From: Lycium barbarum
Taxonomy: Eukaryota > Streptophyta > Magnoliopsida > Solanales > Solanaceae
DNA length: 64,000 nt
Direction: 5' to 3'
Assembly (NCBI RefSeq): GCF_019175385.1
Contig: NC_083346.1
Span: 87,496,543 to 87,560,542 of the forward strand
Under the pieces are notes generated by a model that searched no databases, had not been told where the DNA came from, and saw only the letters and a program-made list of their open reading frames with translations. Each line of letters opens with the position of its first letter. Position 1 is the stretch's first letter. Positions 43,937-56,191 of this stretch are shown piece after piece. Position numbers and translations under genes: made by a program.

Positions 43937-44461
43937 TAGGTGTTTGGCCATGCCATGATTTGAAACCATGGTTTCAAACCAGCGTTTGGACATGCGTTTG
44001 AAACCATGGTTTCAACTTTTTTAAATATAAAATTTAACCCATAAGTTTATATTTTGTAAAAAAAAAAACTCATAAGTTGATAGATATTTTTAACAATTAC
44101 CCCCATCAATCATTTACCAATCTCATTAACTTCCACCAAATTTTATTTATGTCTACCAACCTTTAAATTTTGTAAAAAAAAAGACCCATAGTTTAATTTT
44201 ATTTATTGAACTAAAATTTGATAAATTGATGTTGTATTTTTAGAAAGGTCTTCTAGTATTAATTTTGATCTGGTTGTTATGATTAGTGTATTAATTTTGT
44301 TATGAACTATGACTTGCTCATTTGGTAAGATTGTATAGGAATTGAGAATGTTTTGATAGTTTTCACAACTTGTGGGGTTCTTATGTCTGTAAGAGAAAAT
44401 ACTCCTTAAAATATCCAAATGACATGTCCAAACATCGTTTCAAACCATGTCCAAACGCGGC
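43937..44461. mobile_element. MITE with GTTTGGCCATG termini and CTAAG duplication
   Basis: GTGTTTGGCCATG near the left end and CATGTCCAAACGC near the right are inverted repeats. CTAAG flanks both ends (43932-43936 and 44462-44466). Contains repeated GAAACCATGGTTTC palindromes just inside the left end. Superfamily not decided. Confidence 0.6.
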
Positions 44462-45210
44462 CTAAGTGATGTTTTCCACATGTTCTAGTTTTGGTGGACA
44501 GAGTTACACGGTACCTTTTGCTGGTGGGAGGAGACAAATATCCTATGGATTAATCGAGGTATGCCCGAACTGACCTGAACACCCCGATTATAAAACAAAA
44601 TGAATGAGATTTCTTCGTACTTAATAAAATATCAGAGTATAAGTCTTGAAAATAAGAAAACTCTTGATAAGGAAATTAGTTGAGCTACCGATGCATAAAG
44701 CAAGAAAAAGACCGTCAACGCACAATATTATAGCATGTTCATCAGCCAAGAGAACATAAGTAAACAATGCATTATAAGGGTGTCAAGTGGGCCGGGCCAG
44801 CCCGGTAAACCCGACCCATCATCGGCTCGGCCCAAGCCCACTAAGAGGTGTAAGGGGCTGGGCTAGGTGGGTTTTATTAGGGGGCTGGGCCGGACAAGGT
44901 GGACAGCCCAGCCCACCAGCAGCCCGGGTGATGGCCCACCGGGGCACCGGCCCGGCCCGGCCTGGCCCGGCCCACTTCAAATAAAAAAAAAAAGATAAGT
45001 ACTACACTTATTACTAATAATAAGTATTTTAAAAACATTGTATCCCAATAAAATAGTTGTAGCTATAATTGTGGGATTCTTAAAATTTTGGAAGCAAATA
45101 TATGAAATATTTATTAATTATTCAAACCATAGTTAGAATCTTACTTTAGTTAATTAAAACTTAACCATTAATTTTAACTCAGAGTGAAGAAATCAAGCAA
45201 GAGAACAAGA

Positions 45211-45367
45211 TCCAAGAGAAGACCAGCAGCTTGAAGATATAATATCACTTGGAGATCCATCGGTACAAACATCTCCAATGTATGGAGATGTCGATTATGA
45301 AAATTTTGAGCCAATTCCTGCTAATGTTAATATGGAAGAATTGAATAAAATGGTGGAAAATATGTAG
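45211..45367 (+). pseudogene. C-terminal tail of hAT transposase
   Basis: Reads DPREDQQLEDIISLGDPSVQ, then a tail ending NMEELNKMVENM and TAG at 45365-45367. Acidic tails like this follow the dimerisation domain in hAT transposases; the catalytic part is absent. Assignment relies on the hAT termini around it. Confidence 0.45.
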
Positions 45368-45845
45368 ATTTAAATTTGAAGAGTTGTCAAATTGAATTTT
45401 CTTTTTCTTGTTTAAGTTTACGAAATCAAAGAAAAGTAAATGTAAGTTTGTAAGCTTTAAAGTTTAAATTCGACTTTACAATTATCGATTAATAAAACTA
45501 AAGGCTCACTGAGCCTTTGAATTTCTTTTCAAATTTGTGTTATAATTTTATTTACAAGAATAATAATCTGTACGCAGTCAAAATAGAACTATAAATGTAA
45601 TTGTGTAAAACTAATCCTACACAAGCAGCAACTCCAAGATAAATTTCTGCAAGGAGGGACAAACATTGATCAGTGCCCAAAAGCAACAAGACATTATAAG
45701 AGGCTGACAAAATCAGTGAAATGACAAGCCTCTAAAATTGCTGATGCGTGAAATAAATCAAATACCCCTTTTAAGTTACTATCTTGTTGTTAGCTTACAC
45801 AAGTTCAAAAATATTTCAATAGGTTATACAGTATATAATAATATA

Positions 45846-45848
<3 letters not shown>

Positions 45849-45906
<58 letters not shown>
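45849..45906. repeat. (TA)n microsatellite
   Basis: About 29 uninterrupted TA units inside the hAT element. Confidence 0.97.
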
Positions 45907-45913
<7 letters not shown>

Positions 45914-46304
45914 TAAAATCTTATTAGTTTCAAATATTTTGATATATAATAATAATTAAATATTTTTAGAGTATTGAAATGTCTCCGCTGATGATGGAGG
46001 TGTGACAATCTGCACATGACATTAAGACTTAGGATCATATGAGATAATTAAATTAAGAACTTTGGTTTAGTATCAAAACTCATGTGCATTGTTCCCATTT
46101 AGTTCCCATTTAGATGAGTAGGAAATTTAGAGAAAGAGGAGAGTAGGGAATTGTGAGATAATATGGAGAGGAATGAATGGTATTTATAGATTGAAAATAC
46201 GGCCAAAGTATAATTTAAGGAACTTGATGGTTAAAATAAAGTTGACAACAACTAGATTTTAAAGTATCAAACTTAATAAATTTTAGTATTAATTTTTTTT
46301 TTTA

Positions 46305-47107
46305 AATAATTAAAATCCGGCTCGGCCCACTAACTAAAACCCGGCCCGACCCACTAACTAAAACCCAGCCCGTCCAACTAACTAAAACCCGACCCAGCCA
46401 CTAACGGGCCCGGTTAGCCCGAGGTGTAGCCCCTATCCGAGGTGGGCTGGGCCGGACACCCTTTCCCTCTCCAAGCCCGACCCCCAGCCTGGCCCCTTAA
46501 CTTACGGCCCTGCCCAATCCCGACCCGACCCCTTGTGGCCCACGTTAAAATGGCCCGGCCCGGCACACTTGACACCCATAATGCATTATATAACCATTGT
46601 AGGTGGATTACTACTTGCCTGGACTTTGTTTCATTGCATTCATTGGCTAGCAATAACCAACAAATGTAGTATTCTCTTGATACACTTTCCTTTTTAATCT
46701 GTTCCAAAATGAATGATTCATTTCCTTATTTGTTTTAAAAATAATTAAAATCCGGCTCGGCCCACTAACTAAAACCCGGCCTGGCCCACTAACTAAAACC
46801 CGACCCAACCCACTAACGGGCCCGGTTAGCCCGAGGTGTAGCCCCTATCCGAGGTGGGCTGGGTCGGACGCCCTTTCCCTCTCCAAGCCCGACCCCCAGC
46901 CTGGCCCCTTAACTTACGGCCCTGCCCAGCCCCGACCCGGCCCCTTGTGGCCCATAATGCATTATATAACCATTGTAGGTGGATTACTACTTGCCTGGAC
47001 TTTGTTTCATTGCATTCATTGGCTAGCAATAACCAACAAATGTAATATCCTCTTGATACACTTTTCTTTTTAATCTGTTCCAAAATGAATGATTCATTTC
47101 CTTATTT
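46305..47107. repeat. Tandem duplication of hAT right end plus flank
   Basis: Unit 1 (46305-46739) holds the right GC-rich end of the hAT element, target duplication and 150 bases of flank. Unit 2 (46740-47107) repeats it but lacks about 35 bases including the hAT terminus (unit 1 has GGCCCACGTTAAAATGGC..., unit 2 goes from GGCCC directly to ATAATGCATTA). Confidence 0.9.
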
Positions 47108-47273
47108 GACAATAATTTAACTTTCAATTTTACCTTTTATACTTAACGAGATGATGTATAACCACACAAATATTTTTGGCTTATTTTAGACCACAAGATT
47201 AAAAAATCTTCCTTTATTTCTTAAACTCTGTACCCAATCAAATTATATCACATAAATTAGAATGGAGGGAGTA
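47108..47273. mobile_element. Partial Stowaway-type MITE
   Basis: Ends ATAAATTAGAATGGAGGGAG then TA. The left terminus was not found. It abuts the broken start of the P450 relic. Confidence 0.55.
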
Positions 47274-47705
47274 ACAACAAACTGCCACCAGGACCAATTT
47301 CCCTACCCTTGATTGGAAATCTTCACAACATTCTTCTTGGTGGTCAACCTCATCAGTCCTTTGGGAAGCATTCTTAGAAGTATGGCCCAATAATAAAGCC
47401 TCAGGTTAGGCCAAATAACGACAGTGGTTATATCTTCATCAGCTGTTGCTAAAGAGAAGTGTCACAAAAAGCAAGATTTGGCTTTTTCTAGCAGAACAAT
47501 TCCAGATGCAATATATGCACTAAATCACTACCAATTCTCTGTGATATGGCTACCAGTCGATAATCGATGGAGAAGCCAAAGGAAAATCTTAGAATTCTTA
47601 TATCTTCTCTGGCACCAAGCTTGATGCAAACCAGCATCTCAGGTTGGTCGAGTCAAACTTTGATGGGCGAAATCAATTACTCTCACTGTCACAATATATG
47701 TCGCA

Positions 47706-47918
47706 CTCTTTCGTTTTTAGTCTGTCGAAAAAATTAATGTCATTTTTTTATAAGTAGAAACAATTTAACTTTAAAATTCTTATTTTATCATTAGGGAAAT
47801 GATTTATAGTCACATAAATATTGAAGATTTGTTTTAGACCACAAATTTCAAAAGTTTTTTTTTCTTCTTAAATTTTGTGTCAAGTCGAATGATGCCACAT
47901 AAATTGAGACGGATGGAG
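47706..47918. mobile_element. Stowaway-type MITE in P450 relic
   Basis: Begins ACTCTTTCGTTTTTAGTCTG and ends ACATAAATTGAGACGGATGG AG then TA. Degenerate termini. Confidence 0.65.
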
Positions 47919-48103
47919 TAACATGTAATGATCTAATCTGCCCGAAGTTTGCTCAGATCAAACTTAATCAAATAAGGGATCAAAACTCTACCAATCTCCC
48001 ATCCTTTCTATTTTTCCTTTTTAAAAAAAGTGAAAACTAATTCACCACATTTTTCTTTAGAGAAAAAAACTTAGGTTTTTCCAAATTTCTATAATTATTA
48101 CTA

Positions 48104-48343
48104 CATCCGTCGAATTTACATAGCACCTTCCGGATTTCTAGAGTCAACCATTTCTTTGATAGAATTTTTTTTATATGCCTTATAAATATTTTAAGTTGTT
48201 AATTATTGTGATTTATAGTATTTTTAACATAATTTACAAAGATATAATTTTTTTAATAAAGCTTCTATGTCCGAATTTACGATCAAAATTTAGAAGTTGA
48301 ATCTCGAAATTCCAATTGTGCCACATATATTGGATAAAGGGTG
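48104..48343. mobile_element. Stowaway-type MITE in P450 relic
   Basis: CATCCGTCGAATTTACATAG at the left, CATATATTGGATAAAGGGTG at the right, TA on both sides. Confidence 0.65.
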
Positions 48344-49860
48344 TATCACTTTCCAAATTTGATATGTATGGCTGAGTTTGGGTTGTGTTTTGATCCATCC
48401 GATTACGCAGTTTTGATCCCATAATTTGATGGATCATTTCAAGTTCAACTCTTGAGATTGTCAACAAACATATTGTAACTCAAACCATTTAAATTTTACG
48501 GATTGGATGAGTTATTAAAATAAGTTGATTTTGTTACCTCTGTTCTTAGGTCCCAAAAGATCCAAGATTTAATTGCTTATTGCCGTTGGTGTTGCCAAAC
48601 TAGTGAGGCAGTGAATATAGGGCAAGCTGCTTTTGAGACCCCTATGAATTTACCTTCGAATACTATTTTTTCCAAGGATGTAGTGGATCCCTATGCAAAT
48701 TCTGGTAAAGAATTCAAGGATGTGGTGTCGAACATCACAGAAGAAGCTGGTAAGCCCAATTTGGCTGATTATTTCACCGTCTTGAAAACGATTGATCCTC
48801 AAGGAATAAGGCGACACACATGCAAGTATTTTGTTAAGTTGCTTAAGTAGATTTAGGGACTGATCGATGGACAATTGGAGCAAAGGAAGAAATCACCAAA
48901 TAGCAGTAGCACTGACGTCGACGTTCTTGATGTTATGTTAAATACTAGCCAAGAAGATCCTCAGGCAACCGACAGAAATCACATAGAACGGTTATGCCGG
49001 TAATTTCAAATTCTTTCCTTTAGGATCTGCCTTTGACCTTTATTATTGTTTATGTTGAAAATAATACGCATTATTTACCGCCTAAGAATTATAAACGGAT
49101 CCACTATATACTTGCTACCTTAAAAAGTTACTCCTATCTAATTTATAAAGTGTTATAAATAACCATCAATTTAGACGAGAATGTCACACTGCTTTATCAC
49201 GCTGTAAGTACTAATTTCCAATTTATCAATTTTGGTATCCCATAGATTTATGTTTATTGCAGGACCTGTTTATTGCGGGAACCGATAGAACTTCAAATAC
49301 ATTAGAATGGACAATGGTAGAGGTCATGAAAAAACCATACATAATGAGAAAAACTGAAGTTGAGTTTATAGAAGTTTTGGCAAATGCAAGGCAACGGAAG
49401 AAGTCGATGTTGATAGTCTCCCTTTTTTGCAGTGCATAGCAAAAGAAACCTTGCAGATGCACCCAACAGTTCCCTTTTTGATTCGAAAGGTAGATCAAGA
49501 CGTCGAGGCATGTGGGTATTTTGTTCCAAAAGACTCTCATTAGTGAATGTATGGTCAATAGGGTGAGACCCAATTATATGGGAGGATCCTCTGGCATTTA
49601 AGCCAGAAAGACTTTGGGGCACGAAAATGGGTGTTTGCGGCCAAGATTTTGAACTCATTTCATTTGGTGCTAGTAGAAGAATTTGCCCGAGGTTACCTTA
49701 TGCAACCAGGACGCTTTCTGTAATGTTGGGTTCATTGTTGACTTCATTTGATTGGAAACCTGAATGAGATATTGCACCAGAAGATTTGGATGTGGAAGAA
49801 AAGTTTGGCATTACACTTACGAGATCGTGTCCATTACGAGCTGTCCCTATTCCACTATAA

Positions 49861-52423
49861 ATGTCGGCTCCAAATTAACAATGTAATTACTTCTCGAGCT
49901 TACCCGACATTTTGGATCTCAACTATGTCCCTTCCTCTATTTTCTTCTCTCTTGCATAAGGTCCTAAATATCCAATTACGCGTGTGCAAAAACTAGTTGA
50001 AACTCTTCTACATATAGCTAATTTCGACTAGTTTGAAATTGAGGTGTAACCATTATCTATCTATAGGCAGCTAAGACACAACTGGATTAAACCTTCTGCT
50101 TATAGCTGTTATTTTGAGGAAGTCCTTTGGACTCAAGTGGGTTAAACCTTTGCAAAATAGAGAATGCACAGGTCATATGAATTGATTCTTTGGAAGAAAA
50201 TGAGCCAAGACAAATCAATTGAGTAAAAGATTAATGGTTCTAAAATCACAAGAAAGTTCTCTCCCAGTTTCCTGCATTAGTCGTCATACATAGGTAGAAA
50301 GCAAGATTTTAAAATCACTTATCATCAAAGTCTTGGAGGTGACAATATGGAAGATAGCCTATCTTAGATGTTGTGTTGCGCGACCTACTTTCTATCCTAG
50401 TCAATACCAGATTTTTGTCTATGAATAGAACACGTTACCCTACCTGTTCCAAACTAGCGTCTGCGAAATAATAAAGAACGGTATAGTAAAGACACAACAG
50501 TTTTTACGTGGAAACCACCCAGCTCACAAGGGTGAAAAACACCACGACCTACAACTCTGTAGGATTTTTCCCAAACTTCACTACGACTGTGAGCCTGTGC
50601 AAATCCAAGTTACAAAATTTGTAACCTAGGAACTAAACTCTAATTCCTATCTCAACAATCTCCCTAGACTGTCGAACCCACTCCAAGTTATCCCAACTTG
50701 AAGTTAAATTTTACTAATGTTTATATCTACAATTTTTTGCTTCTATGAAAGCTGATAAAAGTACAACTCGATAAACAATACGAATAAATGAATTTAGACT
50801 CAAGAACTATAAAACATAAACTCTATTAGAGAGGTTCTTCAATTTTCTTCTTTGTATTAGGGCGCACTTCAATACTTAGAACTCTTAATCTCTTGCTTTG
50901 ACAATTTTGTTCAAGTTTTGAATTTTTCTCTTTGTGAGTGCGTAAGCTTTCTTCTTGGCTTGACTTGAATATTTATAGCTCTAGGATTTCCAATAGGTTG
51001 GTTGAACTCAACAAGGCCCATTATGAGACTTAGGGTTTGAGTTAATTTGGGATTCTTGCCTTCAACGCGCTTCAGTGTCCTTGTAGAAGTCTAAAGTATC
51101 TTTGATAAATATGGCAAGAAATCCTGCAAACTTGTCCGCCAAGTCTCTATCATAAAACACAAATCCTACTCCAAGTAAGACTGTGATCTAGAACATGTTC
51201 TTGAACCAAGTCCAAGCATCTGGTTCTTTCTTCTCTAAATTTTCACTTTGTCTGAGATGGAAATGTCCATACACATGTTTCATTCTCCATTGTTCAGCAT
51301 TTGTCTCTGGCTTACTCTCTCCTAGCTCGTCTGCCTATACCTGAGATAGATTATGTCTGCATACCTGGTTTACTTGCCTCGTTTGTATACTTTGTCAATC
51401 ATCAAAAGTTACATGCTTTATGCGAACAAATCCCCCTTTTTGATGAAGACAACTTCATGGATTAAAGCAAATTTGTATCCTGTTTCACACACTTACTGCC
51501 TAGTAAATAAACAACACACCATTAAGATTGAATCAGGTTAGCGTATATAGGTTATAAACATTACACAATACATCTTCCTCCTTTTGGCATCATTAAATAG
51601 TTGCTTCATAACAATATAACAAAAATTTTAATCTTGCACTATTAAACTCATGGCCTCTGGGGCTATCATAGATACACATAGCAGAACCAACATCTTAGAA
51701 CAATCAAGAACAATTAAGTAAACAAATTGGCACAGAGCTTAAAAAAACAACCAGATTCTATTTAACAACCTCAAGTACATGCCCAATCTTTGCTCAACAA
51801 AATACATGATATGCCATTTATGATGAGAAAACTAAAGTCAATATTAGACTAAGGACTTAGACACAATAGGAGGGTTATAACACAAGTTAAGGAGACTGAT
51901 TTCTTTGCTTGGGGTTGTTCCCAATGTAGAAGCTGGGGCGGTTGGCATCTTTCAAAAACCTCAATCTATATCCACCGTCTTTCCCCAAGAGGATCCACCA
52001 TCTCTTCCCACCTTTTTACCACAAGAAGATCCACCACCCTTTACTTTATTCAGACTACATCATTTTCCATATTTTTAGGACATTTGTACCAAGGTTTTGA
52101 GCAGTGATCGCTTGTGTTGCATTTAGAGAGTGGTCATCACCATGTACACCTTCACTGAATTTTGTAATGGGTGATTTACACAATTCTTCCCCCTAACTGT
52201 GAGCATCATTCTTTAATTTTGGCACAATTAGTGGGGGGGGGGGGGGGGGGGTGGAGGGTGAGTGGTGCCGATGGAAACGGCGATGGGAATGTTGATCAAA
52301 ATTGGATGGAAGGGAGGATTATGGATGGCGAAGATATAGAGTGGGTAATTTAGATTAAGCTCCATAAGAGAACGAAACGGTGAGAAATAACCATCGTTAT
52401 TAGAAAAAGAGTCAGTCATCTTT
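49861..52423. other. Unassigned repeats and intergenic DNA
   Basis: No gene recognised. 50490-50690 (TTTTTACGTGGAAACCACCC and following, including ACCACGACCTACA) resembles a common plant repeat seen near Copia elements. CAAATCCCCCTTTTTGATGA near 51426 looks, reversed, like a Copia polypurine tract. A G run of 18 bases lies at 52233-52250 in a region with a GC-richer frame (52171-52353) without family motif. These are tentative readings. Confidence 0.4.
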
Positions 52424-53147
52424 TGTTACACCCCGGAAAAATTTCGCGTTACCAAGACTGTAGACGGCTTAGTATGAGCTCAAGGGAGAGTAAAGTTATA
52501 CAAGGATTAGGGATGAAGATTATATTATATGAGTATAAGAATAATATATATATACACCGTATGATGTAAATCAGTTAATACGTTACTTGACGAATAACCC
52601 TCATAATCGTAAGTTAAGGTGGGGCCCACATGCCGGGGTTTTATAAAGGACATATGAAAAGTTATATGAGTAGTACATGGGAAGTTTAGCAAGGCTTAAG
52701 AAGGACCCTTAGGCCAAATATGGGCATAAGCCCTCCAAAAGGATGATTTAAATATACGTTTTCGGATGATCTGACTTAAAGAGGCCAAAACGCCATTATA
52801 AGTTTGGAATTTGCAAACACACCAACTATGAAAGTTGTAGATAATTGAAATATATTTCCAACCATAGGTTGTGGGCCCTCATACAATATTGGGATCAAGA
52901 GTTATGACATTTGTACTGAACGAACACGCAGACAGTAAAATAAGCATGCGCGAACGCGCCAGGAGGCAGCTCGAACGCGCAGAGCAAAAAGTAGGTCGGT
53001 GAAAACCGACTCTAAGATGTTATATAAAGCGGTTTTACCCCTTATTTCATCCCATAACCCCTGGAAACCATCCCCAACCCTCTGGAACCTTCTCCAAACT
53101 TCCGCCATAAAATTTTAGCGCGAATCAAGTGGAATCTCCGGATTTAG
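52424..53147 (+). repeat. LTR fragment interrupted by element D
   Basis: Opens TGTTACACCCCGGAAAAA, a typical gypsy LTR start, and is cut at 53147 by element D. The continuation should lie right of the window. No coding frame. The 5 bases before D are TTTAG, the expected target duplication. Confidence 0.6.
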
Positions 53148-56067
53148 TGTCACGACCCAGCCCCGTGGGCCGCGACTGGCACCCTACCTGGGTACCCAGA
53201 CCAAATCACCTATTTATTTACCAAATCCGAACGTATTTCAGAATTTCATAAAAGTCATATCAACATAGTTTATATCAAAATATGTCATAAGCGGTCGCAC
53301 AAATCAAAATGTCATATCGAATCCAAACGGAGCGGCGGAATAGACATCGTCGGTCATAAGTGCAAATATACGCATAAGGGCCATTTAGGGCCATCATAAC
53401 AAACTGACCGCTGTAAGACCAGAAAATAAAATCAAACAAACATACATAGGACCCTCGCCCCACATATATGACTACAGGCCTCTACGAATACGAAACAAAG
53501 ACATATGGCGAGACAGGGCCCCGCCGTACCCAAATAGTCAAATGTACAGAATATATACATAGCAAAAGAAGTCTGTACCAAAAGTGGACTCCGAGTCAAG
53601 AAGGAGTACTCCGAAATAGCAGAGAGTGAAGCCTACAGTGGAGGATCACCAATATCTGTACCTGCGGGCATGAAACGCAGCCCCCGAAGAAAGGGGGTCA
53701 GTACGAAATATGTACTGAGTATGTAAAGCACGGAGTACAGAAATATGGGCCAAAACTGAAAGCAAACCGGATATCAAAGGGAGTACAAATCAGTATGTCA
53801 AAATCCGTATCAAAATCATATACATATACATAATGCAAACGAAATCATGCAAAGCTCAAGAACGTGGTCGCCACTCCGACGCTGGCGCCACACACAGCAT
53901 AACACCAGAAGGTTTCGAATCTCCGTACATCCCCGAATACAAACATAAGTGAGCGTATCGCATCACTAGCCATATCACAGCATGACTCCAAACGGAACCC
54001 GGCCCTATGGCGAGGCCTCGGGAACCATAACACAGCATACGGCCGAATTATCATAGGGCGCACGAATCATAACCGGCCCGGGAACCGGCGAACGAAGTCA
54101 TAAGGAGGAACGAGCGGAGTCGTGAGCAAACAAATGCAGATCATATTTAAAAATAGCCTTTCAAAACATAATGATTTCATAAGTCATTTCATAACCCAAA
54201 ATAATCGAATACTTAGCTGATACGAAGGTTTATTTCACAAAATGTTTCCAAAGTGGTACGTATGGCTCAAAACAAAACTTAACATATCATAATAGTCAAA
54301 ACATAATTCATAGAGGGAAGTCTCAAAGTCGAAGATCTCATATCGAAGTTCATCCAAAAAGAGAGCCCGATAGGACAAATAGGGCGTCTCGGGGTTAGCG
54401 GGCCCACCTCGAGTCAAATTGAGGTGGCGGACATAATTTACGAACATTTAAAGGCCAAAAGATCATACATAATGATTTCAAAGTTACCCGATCACATTTC
54501 GATAGGTTTCGAACATTTGGTTGCATTCTAGCCAAAATAGAGCCTTTAGGCTTCAATTGAATTGAATGAACAGTAGTCGTTTGGTAGATCGGGTTTCGAG
54601 GAGCAGAAATGCTCCGGAGGTTCCAATATTCACCTAACCTACTAAGACATGCCAAACGAAGAAGTGGGAAGCTTTACATACCTTATAGACGTCTTATGCT
54701 CTCCCTAAAATCAAATCCCGTTTCGTCCGGAATCTGCAAATGGTCAAAGTTACCAATTAGAGATTTTTAGGCTTAAAATCCCCATTAACTTGATTTTTGT
54801 CTACCGAAATTTCGGCAGCATTTCCCCTATAAATCTAACACCCCCGAGACTTAGCTCGGCTCAAAATACATCAACAAAAACAACCCAAACATCATCAAAC
54901 AACACAAACCATAATCAAATCATTCTAGCTTCAAAGTTCTACCTTATTACACAAGTTGACAACTTTCATTCAAACTTCAAAATTCCAAATCTATATCCAC
55001 ATTATTTTATTCATTCACTCGTTCAAGATTATTCAATCACATCCCAAATATGTTCCAAACCATATACGAAATTTCCCGAAATTCATTACTTTCCATATTT
55101 CATTCAAAACATCAAAATTTACGACAAACATTCGAACTTGCATTGTTTCATTCCGAATTCATTAACATCAACCATAAGTCACATTTAAAGTCTTTAGTAT
55201 CAAAGATATACAATGATATACGCAAATATACAAAAGGTATACACTTTCCCGTAATGATCCGAAATCCTTTTCCAACGCCAATTCAATTCCTTAAACGTTC
55301 ATTTACGACATAAAAGTCGCAACGACACATTGAACAAACTAAACAAGATCAAATTCACACTTCTTCCTTCTCCTTAGGCACACGGCCACAACACCTTATA
55401 CACACACACCCACGGTTTTCTACACACATCCAAACTACGGGATTCTCGTCTATTCTCAATCCCTATCACGTTCCTACAAATTCCATAACAAAAGAATAGC
55501 AAAATTCTTACCTTTTCTTAAATTTCCGACTTGCCGCAAACGCGCACCTTTCGCCAAACTAATTGTACCCCGTCGGAGAGCGTCTTGAGTACTTTTCAAT
55601 ATGTGAAGAACAAGAATTTTGGATCAACACAAAGGCTTGGGGAATTTTTTTCTTTCTCCTCAAAGGGTTCGGCCGAGAGTATTATTATTGCTCTAAGTGA
55701 GTTGTGATTTTTTTTTCTTGAAGTTTCCTAAGAGCTACATTGATATATATCCAAACTTAAGGTCACATGCATAGCACATGACCATAAAAATGGGTTTTGG
55801 GCCATGCCAATATGGCCGGCCACCCCAAAGACTTGGGCCTCAATTTTGTATTCAATTTTCTTGGCCCATTTCATTAAAATCCCGTTTTGTAATTCCCGAA
55901 ACTAATTTTCGAAATTCCAAATTTACCCTCGGCCTTCCCCGATGTCTTAACATTAATGATTTCATAACCAACATAGTCATGTCAACTAGAATCAAAATAT
56001 TTCCTCTTAACACACGAGTCTTAATTATTCCTCGATTTCCAATTATACGAAAACACGGGACATAACA
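53148..56067 (-). repeat. 3' LTR of element D (2920 bp)
   Basis: TGTCACGACCC at left, CATAACA at right on the plus strand. It differs from the other LTR by few substitutions and a 10-bp duplication CCATTTAGGG near 53380. The frames 54790-55188, 54956-55165 etc. repeat in the other LTR and are not genes. Confidence 0.97.
53662..53717 (-). other. Three-hairpin module (element D, 3' LTR)
   Basis: In RNA sense: CAGTAC-N7-GTACTG (53699-53717), CCCCC-TTTCTTC-GGGGG (53681-53697), CTGCG-TTTCATGCC-CGCAG (53662-53680). All three stems are perfect. The other LTR (61758-61813) has one mismatch in the middle stem. Confidence 0.7.
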
Positions 56068-56108
56068 TTCTCCCCCCCCCCCCTTAAGAACATTCGTCCC
56101 CGAATGTT
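56068..56108 (-). other. Polypurine tract and pre-PPT hairpin of element D
   Basis: Purine tract on sense strand (56068-56085, run of 12 G flanked by GA). The perfect inverted repeat AACATTCG-TCCC-CGAATGTT at 56089-56108 has a GGGA loop in RNA sense. Confidence 0.85.
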
Positions 56109-56191
56109 AAATTGACCTTATAAGGTCTTATGATCATGGCGGGAGTGTCCCTTTTTTTTTTTTTTAATAATGGCATACACAATTCATTTTA

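Larger units (their letters stand above)
44775..46580. mobile_element. Deleted hAT element with 8-bp target duplication
   Basis: Terminal inverted repeats TAAGGGTGTCAAG and (reversed) TATGGGTGTCAAG, with ATGCATTA duplicated at 44767-44774 and 46581-46588. Subterminal regions are GC-rich with repeated CGGCCC/GGGCCGG words. The interior is AT-rich with a short transposase tail (45211-45367) and a TA microsatellite, so most of the transposase is gone. Confidence 0.85.
47282..49860 (+). pseudogene. CYP76-type cytochrome P450 pseudogene
   Basis: The order follows a CYP76 monooxygenase: proline hinge LPPGPISLPLIGNLHNILLG (47282), VAKE...DLAFSSRTIPDA and SVIWLPVDNRWRSQRK (47430-47590), mid-region 48550-48999, an intron near 49000-49262 with GT/AG ends, then I-helix LFIAGTDRTSNTLEW (49265), K-helix KETLQMHP (49445), PERLWG (49600) and heme loop FGASRRICPR (49660), ending TAA 49860. 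Breaks: the membrane anchor is missing, several stops and frameshifts, the ExxR arginine is glutamine, glycines of the heme loop are changed, and two MITEs lie inside. A dead gene; the ancestor probably oxidised terpenoids or alkaloids (family inference). Confidence 0.88.

Noticed and set aside
46414..47083. Pair of similar 85-97 residue frames as a gene duplicate
   Set aside because: They are the duplicated hAT end read in one frame; no protein features.
52171..52419. Glycine- or proline-run small proteins around 52233
   Set aside because: Produced by an 18-base G run; no support on either strand.
54790..55188. 132-codon frame and its copy at 62880-63284
   Set aside because: Lies in both LTRs of D, antisense to the element, composition of AT-rich LTR.
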